Source of the DNA: an uncultured Eubacteriales bacterium
GTDB lineage: Bacteria > Bacillota > Clostridia > Oscillospirales > Oscillospiraceae
NCBI GenBank assembly: GCA_905198835.1
Contig: CAJKDY010000003.1
Span: 124,001 to 188,000, forward strand
DNA: 64,000 bases
Direction: 5' to 3'
Below, one piece after another: positions 45,260-53,464 of the stretch. The translations under genes were made by a program, and so were the position numbers. The notes below the pieces were generated by a model, which saw nothing but the letters and a program-made list of their open reading frames with translations, did not search any database and had not been told where the DNA came from. Numbering within the stretch: the stretch's first letter is position 1; each line of letters opens with the position of its first letter.

Positions 45260-45390
45260 TCTGTGCGTGGACCGCTGAGGGCGATGCGTGCCAGTGGCAC
45301 GCGTCCCATCGCACGACCGAGCCCACAGGCGAGACCAGCGGACCCTACGGCTCAAACGAACCGCCGCAAACCGTGCGGGGTCGGCGCCTG
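45260..45390. other. intergenic hairpin between clpB and the aminotransferase
   Basis: GCGATGCGTGCC-AGT-GGCACGCGTCCCATCGC (about 45282-45313) forms an imperfect stem. No gene seen; role unknown. Confidence 0.4.
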
Positions 45391-45394
45391 ACCC

Positions 45395-45423
45395 TTGCGC
45401 TGCGGCAAAAAAAGAGGTATACT
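45395..45423 (+). promoter_or_regulatory. promoter of the aminotransferase gene
   Basis: TTGCGC (45395-45400), 17 bases, TATACT (45418-45423). Confidence 0.7.
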
Positions 45424-45459
45424 AGGACAAACACTTTTTGATCGAAGGACGTGATACCT

Positions 45460-46653
45460 ATGGTCTCCAAACGCTGTTATGAACTGGGCTCGGCCCGATC
45501 GGTGATCCGGGAACTGTTTGAATACGGCAACGCCCGCGCCCGGGAGGTGGGACCGGACAAGGTCTACGACTTCTCCATCGGCAACCCCAGCGTGCCGCCA
45601 CCTCAGGCGGCGCTGGACGAGCTGGAACGGCTGGTTCGGGAGGAGGATCCGTTGACCCTCCACGGCTACACCTCGGCCCAGGGCGACCTGGCGGTGCGGC
45701 AGAAGCTCTCCGCGGGACTGGCCAAACGGTTTGGCCACGGCTATGGGCCGGGGGATCTCTATCTTACCGCCGGGGCCGCGGCGGCGCTATGCTGCGTGTT
45801 CCACGCCTTGACCGAAACGCCGGGGGACGAGTTCATCGTCTTTGCCCCCTATTTCCCTGAATACAAGGTCTTCATCGAGGGCGCCGGGGCGGTCCCTGTT
45901 ATCCTGCCTCCCCATCTGCCCGACTTCCAGATCGATCTGGCCGCGCTGGAGGCGGCCATTGGGCCCCGGACAAGAGGGGTGCTCATCAACTCGCCCAACA
46001 ACCCCGCGGGGGTGGTGTATACGCCCCAGACCCTGACCGGCCTGGCGGAGGTCCTTCACCACAAGTCCCAGACCTTGGGCCGGCCCATCTACCTTATCTC
46101 CGACGAGCCCTACCGGGAGATTGTCTATGACGGAAAAGCGACGCCCTGGGCTCCCGACTTTTATGCCGATACCCTGGTATGCTACTCCTGGTCCAAGTCC
46201 CTGTCTCTGCCCGGCGAGCGGCTGGGCTATGTGCTCATCGGGCGGTCGGTGACGGGCCACGACACGGTCTTTGCCGCCGTGGCCGGGGCGGGAAGGACCC
46301 TGGGTTATGTAAACGCACCCAGCCTCTTCCAGCGGCTCTGCGCCGCCTGTGACGGCCTGACATCCGACCTGAGCGTCTATGCGAAAAACCGCGCGCTGCT
46401 GACTGAGGGCCTGGGTGGACTGGGCTATGATACCTCCCTGCCTCCGGCGGGGACGTTCTACTACTTTTTGCCCACCCTGGAGCCTGATGACGTGGCCTTC
46501 TGCGAAAAAGCAAAAAGCCTTGATCTGCTGTTGGTTCCGGGCTCCGGTTTTGGCGCGGCGGGCTACGCCCGGCTCTCCTTCTGCGTGCCCACCCAGCGCA
46601 TTGAAAAGGCCCTGGACGTCTTTGCCGCCCTGGCCGCGGAATACGGGAGGTGA
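45460..46653 (+). CDS. PLP-dependent aminotransferase, class I/II
   Basis: 397 residues from ATG 45460 (gaaggacgtga upstream). Fold type I motifs: FSIGNPSVPPP, YTSAQGDLAVRQKLSAGLAKRFG, NSPNNPAGVVY, ISDEPYREIVYDG and the PLP lysine in CYSWSKSLSLPGERLGY. Class resembles aspartate/aromatic aminotransferases; the donor and acceptor cannot be chosen by eye. Overlaps or abuts the DUF2461 gene. Confidence 0.93.
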   Translation: MVSKRCYELGSARSVIRELFEYGNARAREVGPDKVYDFSIGNPSVPPPQAALDELERLVREEDPLTLHGYTSAQGDLAVRQKLSAGLAKRFGHGYGPGDLYLTAGAAAALCCVFHALTETPGDEFIVFAPYFPEYKVFIEGAGAVPVILPPHLPDFQIDLAALEAAIGPRTRGVLINSPNNPAGVVYTPQTLTGLAEVLHHKSQTLGRPIYLISDEPYREIVYDGKATPWAPDFYADTLVCYSWSKSLSLPGERLGYVLIGRSVTGHDTVFAAVAGAGRTLGYVNAPSLFQRLCAACDGLTSDLSVYAKNRALLTEGLGGLGYDTSLPPAGTFYYFLPTLEPDDVAFCEKAKSLDLLLVPGSGFGAAGYARLSFCVPTQRIEKALDVFAALAAEYGR

Positions 46654-46658
46654 GCGGT

Positions 46659-47363
46659 ATGTTTGAAGGCTTTTCCCCTGCCACCTATGACTTCCTGCTG
46701 GGCATTGCCGCCAACAATGAGCGGATCTGGTTCAACGCCCACAAGGAAGATTATGTAAACTATTTGCAGAAGCCCATGAAGGCCCTGGCCGACGAGGTCT
46801 TTGACGCGCTCATCGACCGCTGCCCGGACCGGGATCTGATCTGCAAGGTGGCCCGCATCTATAAGGACGCCCGCCGCTGCCACGGACTGGAGTTTTATAA
46901 GACCAGCCTCTGGTTTTCCATCCTGCCGCCGGTGGAGCAGTGGCAGGACGCGCCGGGCTTTTGGTTCGAGGTAGGCCGGGACGGCTGGAGCTACGGCATG
47001 GGGATGTTTGCCCCCAAGGCGGCTACCATGGCCCGCCACCGCGCCGCCATCGACGCAGCGCCGGACCGGCTTGTCCAGCTCAACGCCAAGCTCCTGCGCC
47101 AGCATGAGTTCGTCCTATCCGGCCAGAGCTACGCCAAGTTTAAAGAGGGCGCGCCCAGCGACCTGGCGGGCTGGTACAATCTGAAGTCCTTCAATCTGAT
47201 CCACGACAGCGTCCACCTGTCCGAGACCTTTGACGGTCCCGCTCTAGTCCAGCGTTTGGTGGACGGTTTTGCCTTTTTGATGCCCTTTTACGATTATTTC
47301 TATGAATTCTGCGAGGCCAGCCAGGCCGGGATCGATCCGCTGAACACCGGCATTTTCCAGTAA
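46659..47363 (+). CDS. DUF2461 family protein
   Basis: 234 residues from the ATG at 46659, seven bases after GGGAGGTGA; a GTG at 46650 overlaps that site. FEGFSPATYDFLLGIAANNERIWFNAHKEDY and VARIYKDARRCHGLEFYKTSLWFSI match the DUF2461/TIGR02453 family, proteins of about 220-240 residues without an established activity. Co-transcribed with the aminotransferase. Confidence 0.85.
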   Translation: MFEGFSPATYDFLLGIAANNERIWFNAHKEDYVNYLQKPMKALADEVFDALIDRCPDRDLICKVARIYKDARRCHGLEFYKTSLWFSILPPVEQWQDAPGFWFEVGRDGWSYGMGMFAPKAATMARHRAAIDAAPDRLVQLNAKLLRQHEFVLSGQSYAKFKEGAPSDLAGWYNLKSFNLIHDSVHLSETFDGPALVQRLVDGFAFLMPFYDYFYEFCEASQAGIDPLNTGIFQ

Positions 47364-47416
47364 AAAATCCGTCGCCGGGGACACACTAGACCCATCTGCA
47401 ATGGGGAGGTGTGAGC

Positions 47417-48148
47417 GTGGTACGGCGACATTGGCTTTGGCCGCTGCTCTTAGCCGCGTTTGGGGCTTTTTGGCTCTTTCGGCTTCGGCCAGAGCCGCCT
47501 AAGACGGCCCAGGCGGACGCGATCCAGCCGGTGACCCAGCCGGCCAAGCTGGTAGCCCTTACCTTTGACGACGGCCCCAAGGCCGCCACCACCGCCAAGC
47601 TGCTGGACGGCCTGGAGCGCCGGGGGGTCCGGGCCTCCTTTTTTCTCATCGGCGAGCAGATCGAGGGCAACGAAGAGCTGGTGCGGCGGATGGCCGCCGC
47701 CGGGCACCAGATCGGCGTCCACACCTATGACCATGTGGCCCTGACCGACCTGAGCGACGCCGACTTCGACGCCCAGGTAGGCCGCACCCGCCGAGCGCTG
47801 ACCCAGCTGCTGGGGGAGGGAGACTACTGGCTGCGTCCGCCCTATGGGATGGTGGACGACGGCGTCAAACGAAACGCGGGCAGCCCTATCATTTTGTGGT
47901 CGGTGGACCCGGAGGACTGGCACCAGCGCAGCGTCCAGCGGGAGGTGAGCCACATTGTCTCCGCCGTCGGAGATGGCGATGTGATCTTGATGCACGACAT
48001 CTTTCCCGAGAGCGTAGACGCCGCCCTTCAGGTGGTGGACCAGCTCCACCACGCTGGCTACGCCTTCGTCACCGTGGAGGAGCTTTTTGCCGCCCAAGGG
48101 GTGACGCTGGAGCCGGGACAGGTGTATCGTTATTGCGGCGAACGGTGA
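47417..48148 (+). CDS. polysaccharide deacetylase, peptidoglycan type
   Basis: 243 residues from GTG 47417 (ggggagg 7 bases upstream). One hydrophobic segment at residues about 4-21 anchors it outside. NodB motifs: LTFDDGP (Asp51, Asp52), GVHTYDH (His102, His106), LRPPYG, and LHDI-type end (ILMHDI). Removes N-acetyl groups from peptidoglycan sugars, a common lysozyme-resistance strategy. Shorter than the deacetylase at 13760 and without its SLH-like tail. Confidence 0.9.
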   Translation: MVRRHWLWPLLLAAFGAFWLFRLRPEPPKTAQADAIQPVTQPAKLVALTFDDGPKAATTAKLLDGLERRGVRASFFLIGEQIEGNEELVRRMAAAGHQIGVHTYDHVALTDLSDADFDAQVGRTRRALTQLLGEGDYWLRPPYGMVDDGVKRNAGSPIILWSVDPEDWHQRSVQREVSHIVSAVGDGDVILMHDIFPESVDAALQVVDQLHHAGYAFVTVEELFAAQGVTLEPGQVYRYCGER

Positions 48149-48231
48149 TTTCCAATATTTTGTTTACAAACGGTTTTTATTATTTCTGTATAGATAGAAC
48201 AGCGGAATAGCAAAAAATTCAATTTAAAACC

Positions 48232-48260
48232 TTGCATTTCTGTAAAAAATGTGGTATGCT
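48232..48260 (+). promoter_or_regulatory. promoter of the carD-like gene
   Basis: TTGCAT (48232-48237), 17 bases, TATGCT (48255-48260). Confidence 0.8.
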
Positions 48261-48303
48261 AAATCCTGGAAGCAGTTCATGACAGCGGGGAGGGAGGCAT
48301 ACC

Positions 48304-48783
48304 ATGTTTCGGCCTGGCGATAAGATCGTTCATCCCATGCACGGCGCGGGCGTTGTTGACTCGATCGTCAGCAAAAAGCTGGGCGGCGTGGTCCGGGACT
48401 ACTATATCCTCAAGCTCCCCGTAGGCGGCATGGTCGTCATGATCCCCACCGAGACCTCCGAGGCCATCGGCGTCCGGCCTGTGGTGCGCCCTGACCAGGC
48501 CGATCAGGTCATTGCCGCCATCCCCGGCATGGAGATCGACATGACGCCGGGTTGGAACCAGCGCTACCGGGAAAACATGGTCCGGCTCAAAAGCGGCGAT
48601 CTGATGGAGGTGGCCGCTGTGGTCAAGGGCTTGTCCCGGCGGGACGAAGCCAGGGGGCTGTCCACCGGAGAGCGCAAAATGCTCCATACCGCCCGGCAGA
48701 TCCTGATTTCCGAGCTTGTTCTGGCCCACGGCTCCAGCTATGAGGAGATGGAGCGCCGGGTCAACAGCGCGCTAAATCAATAA
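48304..48783 (+). CDS. CarD family transcriptional regulator
   Basis: 159 residues. N-terminal Tudor-like RNA-polymerase-interaction domain (FRPGDKIVHPMHGAGVVDSIVSKKLGGVVRDYYILKLPVGGMVVMIPTETSEAIGVR) and a helical C-terminal DNA-binding half (LSRRDEARGLSTGERKMLHTARQILISELVLA). CarD binds RNAP beta and stabilises open complexes at rRNA and other promoters. Upstream of ispD as in several Firmicutes. Confidence 0.93.
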   Translation: MFRPGDKIVHPMHGAGVVDSIVSKKLGGVVRDYYILKLPVGGMVVMIPTETSEAIGVRPVVRPDQADQVIAAIPGMEIDMTPGWNQRYRENMVRLKSGDLMEVAAVVKGLSRRDEARGLSTGERKMLHTARQILISELVLAHGSSYEEMERRVNSALNQ

Positions 48784-48793
48784 ACCGAACCGG

Positions 48794-48824
48794 ACGCCCA
48801 CGGCCTGGGGCCGTGGGCGTTTTT
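48794..48824 (+). terminator. terminator between carD-like gene and ispD
   Basis: ACGCCCACGGCC-TGGG-GCCGTGGGCGT then TTTTC. Confidence 0.88.
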
Positions 48825-48859
48825 CATGGAAAAAGTCCACTGGGAAAGGAAGAGCGCCC

Positions 48860-49573
48860 ATGCTGTTCAAGCGCAAGAAAAAGCCCCAGCTTCTCGGCCC
48901 GCGCTGTGCCTGCGTGGTGGCCGCCGCCGGGTCGTCCAGCCGAATGGAGGGAGCGGACAAGTTGATGGAGGATCTGGGCGGCGAGCCGGTGATCCTGCGT
49001 ACCCTCCGCGCCCTCAGCGCCAGCCCTTACATCCATGAGATCACCGTGGTCACCCGTGAGGACCTGTTGCTGGAAATTGGCCGCCTTTGCCGGGATAACC
49101 AGCTGACCAAGGTCACTCAGGTGCTCCTGGGCGGCCAGAGCCGGCTGGAGTCTGTGTATAAGGGTGTGTGCCAGCTCTCCAAGCGCGCCAAGCTCATCGC
49201 CGTCCACGACGGCGCCCGGCCCTTTGTGAGCCATGACGTGATCCACGCCGTCTGCCACGCCGCCAGCCATTGCGGCGCGGCGTGTCCGGCAGTAGCGGTG
49301 ACCGATACCCTTAAGCGGGTGGAGGGAGACCGGGTAGTGGAGACCCCGGACCGGGCCGCCTTCCGGGCGGTGCAGACGCCCCAGGTCTTCGATGCGGACC
49401 TGCTGCGGGCGGCGCTGCAAAAGGCCATAGAGGACGGCGCGGCCATTACCGACGACTGCTCCGCCGTGGAGGCCCTGGGGGCCACGGTCTACCTTACCCC
49501 CGGGGACCCGAGGAACCTGAAGATCACCACGCCCACCGACCTGGCCCTGGCCCGGGTCATACTGGAGGGCTGA
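48860..49573 (+). CDS. ispD: 2-C-methyl-D-erythritol 4-phosphate cytidylyltransferase
   Basis: 237 residues. Nucleotide-binding loop VVAAAGSSSRMEGADK (the conserved Arg and Lys), VLLGGQSRLESVYKGV, VHDGARPFV, DTLKRV, RAVQTPQVFDADLL and TDDCSAVEALG. Third step of the MEP isoprenoid pathway. The family start varies; the N-terminal basic stretch MLFKRKKK is an extension. Followed by ispF with a 3-base gap. Confidence 0.95.
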   Translation: MLFKRKKKPQLLGPRCACVVAAAGSSSRMEGADKLMEDLGGEPVILRTLRALSASPYIHEITVVTREDLLLEIGRLCRDNQLTKVTQVLLGGQSRLESVYKGVCQLSKRAKLIAVHDGARPFVSHDVIHAVCHAASHCGAACPAVAVTDTLKRVEGDRVVETPDRAAFRAVQTPQVFDADLLRAALQKAIEDGAAITDDCSAVEALGATVYLTPGDPRNLKITTPTDLALARVILEG

Positions 49574-49576
49574 ACG

Positions 49577-50050
49577 ATGCGCATTGGACACGGCTATGAC
49601 GTCCACCGCCTGGTGGAAGGGCGGGCACTCATTTTAGGCGGTGTGGACATCCCCTATGAAAAGGGCCTTTTGGGCCATTCCGATGCCGACGTGCTGACCC
49701 ACGCGGTGATGGACGCCCTGCTGGGGGCGGCGTGTTTGGGCGACATCGGCCAGCACTTCCCCGACACCGATCTCGCCTACGCCGGCGCGGATAGTCTGGC
49801 GCTTCTTGGCAAGGTCATGGAGCTGCTGGCGGTCAGAGGCTACGTCCTTTGCAATCTGGACGCCACCATCCTGGCCCAGGCCCCCAAGCTGGCTCCCCAC
49901 ATTCCCCAGATGCGTGCCAATCTGGCCCGGACCATGGGCGTGGACCCAGACCAGGTCAGCGTCAAGGCAACCACGGAAGAGGGCCTGGGCTTCACCGGCC
50001 AGGGCCTGGGCATCGCAGCCCACGCCGTGGTTTTGCTGGACAAGGCTTGA
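49577..50050 (+). CDS. ispF: 2-C-methyl-D-erythritol 2,4-cyclodiphosphate synthase
   Basis: 157 residues. [51 protein letters not shown] carries the zinc ligands (Asp8, His10, His42) and the SDADVL pattern. ISPDGH-like [20 protein letters not shown] closes the trimer interface. Fifth MEP pathway step; coupled to ispD. Confidence 0.96.
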   Translation: MRIGHGYDVHRLVEGRALILGGVDIPYEKGLLGHSDADVLTHAVMDALLGAACLGDIGQHFPDTDLAYAGADSLALLGKVMELLAVRGYVLCNLDATILAQAPKLAPHIPQMRANLARTMGVDPDQVSVKATTEEGLGFTGQGLGIAAHAVVLLDKA

Positions 50051-50084
50051 TCGGAGCCCGCTTGAGCGGATGGGCCCTTAGTAT

Positions 50085-50116
50085 AAAAAAGCGACGGCGT
50101 GAGCCGTCGCTTTTTT
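50085..50116. terminator. bidirectional terminator after ispF
   Basis: AAAAAAGCGACGGC-GTGA-GCCGTCGCTTTTTT. Confidence 0.93.
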
Positions 50117-50126
50117 GTTCTGCACT

Positions 50127-52850
50127 TCAGGAGAGGACGGAGCGGAGCAGGCCCACCAGCTTGTCGGCGTCGATGGGCTTGGCGATGTGGTCGTTCATTC
50201 CCGCCTTCAGCGCCTCCTGCCGGTCGGAGTCGAAGGCGTTGGCGGTCATGGCAAAGATGGGGATGGAGGACAGGGCTGGGTCGGGGAGGGCCCGGATAGC
50301 CCGGGTGGCGGCGTAGCCGTCCATAACGGGCATCTGAATGTCCATAAGGATCAGGCTGTAAAAACCGGGCGGGGCGGCCTGGAGCGTGTCCAGGGCCACT
50401 TGGCCGTTTTCGGCGGTATCGGCCTGGAACCCCGCGTCCTCCAAAATGGCCACGGCGATCTCCCGGTTGAGCTCGTTGTCCTCCACCAGCAGGATGCGCC
50501 CGCTCTGGCTGGGAACGCGGGACCCGGCGGAGACGTGGGAGACGCTTGGGGAGACGCTGGGATTCAGATGGAAGGGGAGGGAAATGGTGACGGTGGTGCC
50601 CTCGCCCTGGACCGACTGGATGTCGATGGAGCCATTCATCATGTCCACAATGTTTTTGGTGATGGCCATGCCCAACCCGGTGCCCTGGATGCCGCTGGTG
50701 GTGGAGTTGTATTCCCGCTCAAAGGGCTCAAAGATGCGCTGGAGAAATTCCGGGCTGATGCCCACGCCGGTATCCCGGACACAGAATTCATAGCGGGCGT
50801 TGCCGGTGAGGGTACCGGGGAGTTGCCGGGCGGTAAAGGTGACGCGTCCGCCCTTGGGGGTGTAGCGAATGGCGTTGGTCAGGATGTTGAGGAGCATCTG
50901 CTCCAGGCGGAGCTTATCGCAAAGCACATCGGGGTCCGTGATGCCGGAGGCGTCCAGGGTAAAGGATAGGCCTTTGCTTTGCAGACCGGTCTGGACCATG
51001 GCGGACAGCTCTTGCACAAGCTCTGTGAGGGAACAGGGCTCCTCGGCCAGAGTGACCTTGCCGCTTTCGATCTGGGACATATCCAGCACATCGTTGAGCA
51101 GCCGCAGCAGATGCTCGCCCGAGGAGCTGATCTTGTTCAGGTAGTCCTGGACCTTGGCGCGGTCGTCGATGTGGGAGGCGGCCAGAGAGGTGAAACCGAC
51201 GATGGCGTTCATGGGGGTGCGGATATCATGGGACATATTGCTCAGGAAGGTGGTCTTGGCCCGGTTGGCCCGGTTGGCCTGCTCCAGGGCGTTTTCCAGC
51301 AGTTGACGCTGCCGCATCTCGGCGCGGATGGTCTCATCTACGCTGCGAATACCCAGGACGATGTTGTGCTTGCGCTGCCAGTCTCCGGAGCGGACGATCT
51401 TGAGTTCGTAGAAATAGGTTTTCCCGTCCTGCTCCAGGACCCGAAAGTCCAGGCCGCAGACGGTGCGCTGGGCCATCTCCGCCAAAAGCCGCTCCCGGGT
51501 GCAGAACTGGCACAGCGGGTCCCGGTCGGGGGCGTAGACCCGGCACTGGGCATAGGCGTTGATGGCGTCTTCTATGGTGGTGCCTTCCAAGAAGGCCTCA
51601 TGGACTACATGGCTGGGATCGGCGTCCAGCCGGAGGGGAGAGCCGATCCCGGTGTCCAGGTCAAAGAAGCAGACCACGCTGTAATCCGCGGCCAGAGCCT
51701 GGATCAGCTCCATCTGGCGGTGTTCGTTTTCCTTCTCCCGGAGCTTTTGGGCGGTGACGTCCAAAAGGAAGCGGCGGAAATAGAGGATACCGTGCTCCTC
51801 AATGAGCTTGATGTTGCCCATCACATGGAGCAGGCTGCCGTTATCGTGGAGGACGCGGTATTGCACCTCGATGCTGTCGCCGGGTTTCTGAAGGCTGGTG
51901 ATGGCCCGGCGCAGGACGGGTTTGTCTTCGTCCAGCACGGAGGGGGCGACCATGTTAAAGCCGTTCTCCAGATCGTGGAGCGAGTCGTAGCCCAGGATGT
52001 TCAGGGCGGCCTGGTTGGCGCTGATGACCCGGGAGCCGTCCACGGTGTGGCACAGCACGCCGCAGTTGAGGGAGGTGAAGATGGACTCCATGGTCTGACT
52101 TCTGGAGATCAGCTCCTGCTGGAAGGCCCGCTCCTGGGTCACGTCGATCCCAACGCCTACGGTGCCCATGATGGAGCCGTCTACGTCGTAGAGCGGGGTC
52201 TTGTAGGTGATAAAGAGCTTCATCTCGTCGCCGCTCTTTACGTTTTCCTCGGCGGTGCAGGTGACGCCGGCGGCCATGACCTTGCGGTCGGTGGCGGCGC
52301 AGACCTCGGCGTCCTCGGGGGTGGCGTCCCAGATGAAGCAGTGGTCCTTGCCTTCCACCAAGGACTTGTCTTTGCCTACGATCTTACAAAAGCCGGTGTT
52401 CACCTTCTCATGGGTGCCGTCCTTGGCTTTGTACCAGATCATGTTGGGGGAGGAGTCGATGGTGGCGTCCAGATACTGCCGCGTCTGCCACAGATCGGTG
52501 TCCCGCTTACACATGGCCTGCCACTGGGCGAAGCGGTAAGCGGTCTCTGCCGCGCTCATGGGGGCGGACCAGAGGGCGGCGTTGACGGGAAGGAGGGGGA
52601 GGAGGGGGGCCAGCTGGCCATGCTCGGCGATGACGATGTAGTAGGCGCTCTCCGGGCACTGAGAGCGAAGAGCGCACAGGGCGTCGGGGCCGTCAGGCTC
52701 GGCGGTCAGGTTGGCGACAACTACGTTGGCCTCTTGGGGCTGGGGGACTACGCTGTGAGAAAAGCGTTCCAGCGGCTGGGCGTCGCGGATGGAGCGAAAG
52801 ACGTCACAGTCCGGACCGGAGAAGAAAAACGCGAGATGGCGATGATACAT
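50127..52850 (-). CDS. hybrid sensor histidine kinase with PAS domains and receiver
   Basis: 907 residues from the ATG at 52850 (gaggaggga upstream). No transmembrane segment is evident. Residues 1-120 form an unassigned domain. PAS 1 about 125-240, PAS 2 about 253-368, another PAS-like region about 385-505. HisKA phosphohistidine is His541 in SNMSHDIRTPMNAI; N box LNILTNAIRYTPKGGRV (about 653-670), G boxes DTGVGIS and GTGLGMAI. A receiver at 784-907 has the phospho-Asp837 (LMDIQMP). There is no dedicated output domain or adjacent regulator, so the partner must lie elsewhere. Confidence 0.93.
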   Translation of the reverse strand: MYHRHLAFFFSGPDCDVFRSIRDAQPLERFSHSVVPQPQEANVVVANLTAEPDGPDALCALRSQCPESAYYIVIAEHGQLAPLLPLLPVNAALWSAPMSAAETAYRFAQWQAMCKRDTDLWQTRQYLDATIDSSPNMIWYKAKDGTHEKVNTGFCKIVGKDKSLVEGKDHCFIWDATPEDAEVCAATDRKVMAAGVTCTAEENVKSGDEMKLFITYKTPLYDVDGSIMGTVGVGIDVTQERAFQQELISRSQTMESIFTSLNCGVLCHTVDGSRVISANQAALNILGYDSLHDLENGFNMVAPSVLDEDKPVLRRAITSLQKPGDSIEVQYRVLHDNGSLLHVMGNIKLIEEHGILYFRRFLLDVTAQKLREKENEHRQMELIQALAADYSVVCFFDLDTGIGSPLRLDADPSHVVHEAFLEGTTIEDAINAYAQCRVYAPDRDPLCQFCTRERLLAEMAQRTVCGLDFRVLEQDGKTYFYELKIVRSGDWQRKHNIVLGIRSVDETIRAEMRQRQLLENALEQANRANRAKTTFLSNMSHDIRTPMNAIVGFTSLAASHIDDRAKVQDYLNKISSSGEHLLRLLNDVLDMSQIESGKVTLAEEPCSLTELVQELSAMVQTGLQSKGLSFTLDASGITDPDVLCDKLRLEQMLLNILTNAIRYTPKGGRVTFTARQLPGTLTGNARYEFCVRDTGVGISPEFLQRIFEPFEREYNSTTSGIQGTGLGMAITKNIVDMMNGSIDIQSVQGEGTTVTISLPFHLNPSVSPSVSHVSAGSRVPSQSGRILLVEDNELNREIAVAILEDAGFQADTAENGQVALDTLQAAPPGFYSLILMDIQMPVMDGYAATRAIRALPDPALSSIPIFAMTANAFDSDRQEALKAGMNDHIAKPIDADKLVGLLRSVLS

Positions 52851-52920
52851 GGCCGATCCCTCCTCTATCTTCATGCGGCGCGCCGTAGCCCATGACGGTG
52901 CGGTACGACGCGTTTCAGGA

Positions 52921-52938
52921 TGATACACTACTGTATCA
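52921..52938. promoter_or_regulatory. palindrome at the sensor-kinase promoter
   Basis: TGATACA-CTAC-TGTATCA, perfect 7-bp arms. On the minus strand TTGTTA, 17 bases, TACAGT places the -10 in the palindrome, so a dimeric regulator would block it. Confidence 0.6.
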
Positions 52939-52975
52939 CGATGGGAAGAAATTAACAACTCTTTTTCTATCTACA

Positions 52976-53461
52976 CTATACGCACAGGTCCGCGGTGATG
53001 GCGTCGATCAAGGCGATCAGAGCCTGGGGGGACAGCTCCACCTGGAAGCCCACCTTGCCCGCGGAGACGCAGACGGTCTCGAGGGCCAGGCAGCTTTCAT
53101 GGAAGACGGTGGGGAAGGGTTTTTTCATACCCACCGGGGAACAGCCGCCGTGAACGTAGCCGGTGAGGCCCAGCAATTCCTTCTGAGGCAGCATGGCGAT
53201 GGACTTTTCCCCCACGGCCCGGGCGGCCTTTTTCAAGTCTAGCGTGGCGTGTACCGGGATATCGAAAACGTAGTGGGCCCCGCTGGCTCCCTTGGCCACC
53301 AGGGTCTTGAACACCGCGGCAGGGTCCTGACCCAGAGCCTTTGCCACGCTGACGCCGTCGATGCCGTCGGCGTCGGGGTCATAGGTGTGGGGCGTGTAGG
53401 CGACGCCCTTTTGCTCCAGAAGGCGCATTACGTTGGTCTTTTCGTCTTTATGCTTGGCCAT
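52976..53461 (-). CDS. ybaK: Cys-tRNA(Pro)/Cys-tRNA(Cys) deacylase, YbaK/EbsC family
   Basis: 161 residues. MRLLEQKGVAYTPHTYDPDADGIDGVSVAKALGQDPAAVFKTLVAKG, then the conserved KKAARAVGEKSIAMLPQKELLGLTGYVHGGCSPVGMKKPFPT of YbaK editing proteins. Hydrolyses mischarged Cys-tRNA-Pro. Separated from uvrB by 3 bases. Confidence 0.93.
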   Translation of the reverse strand: MAKHKDEKTNVMRLLEQKGVAYTPHTYDPDADGIDGVSVAKALGQDPAAVFKTLVAKGASGAHYVFDIPVHATLDLKKAARAVGEKSIAMLPQKELLGLTGYVHGGCSPVGMKKPFPTVFHESCLALETVCVSAGKVGFQVELSPQALIALIDAITADLCV

Positions 53462-53464
53462 GGC

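Noticed and set aside
45260..45390. Second operator near CIRCE
   Set aside because: The imperfect hairpin matches neither CtsR nor HrcA sites.
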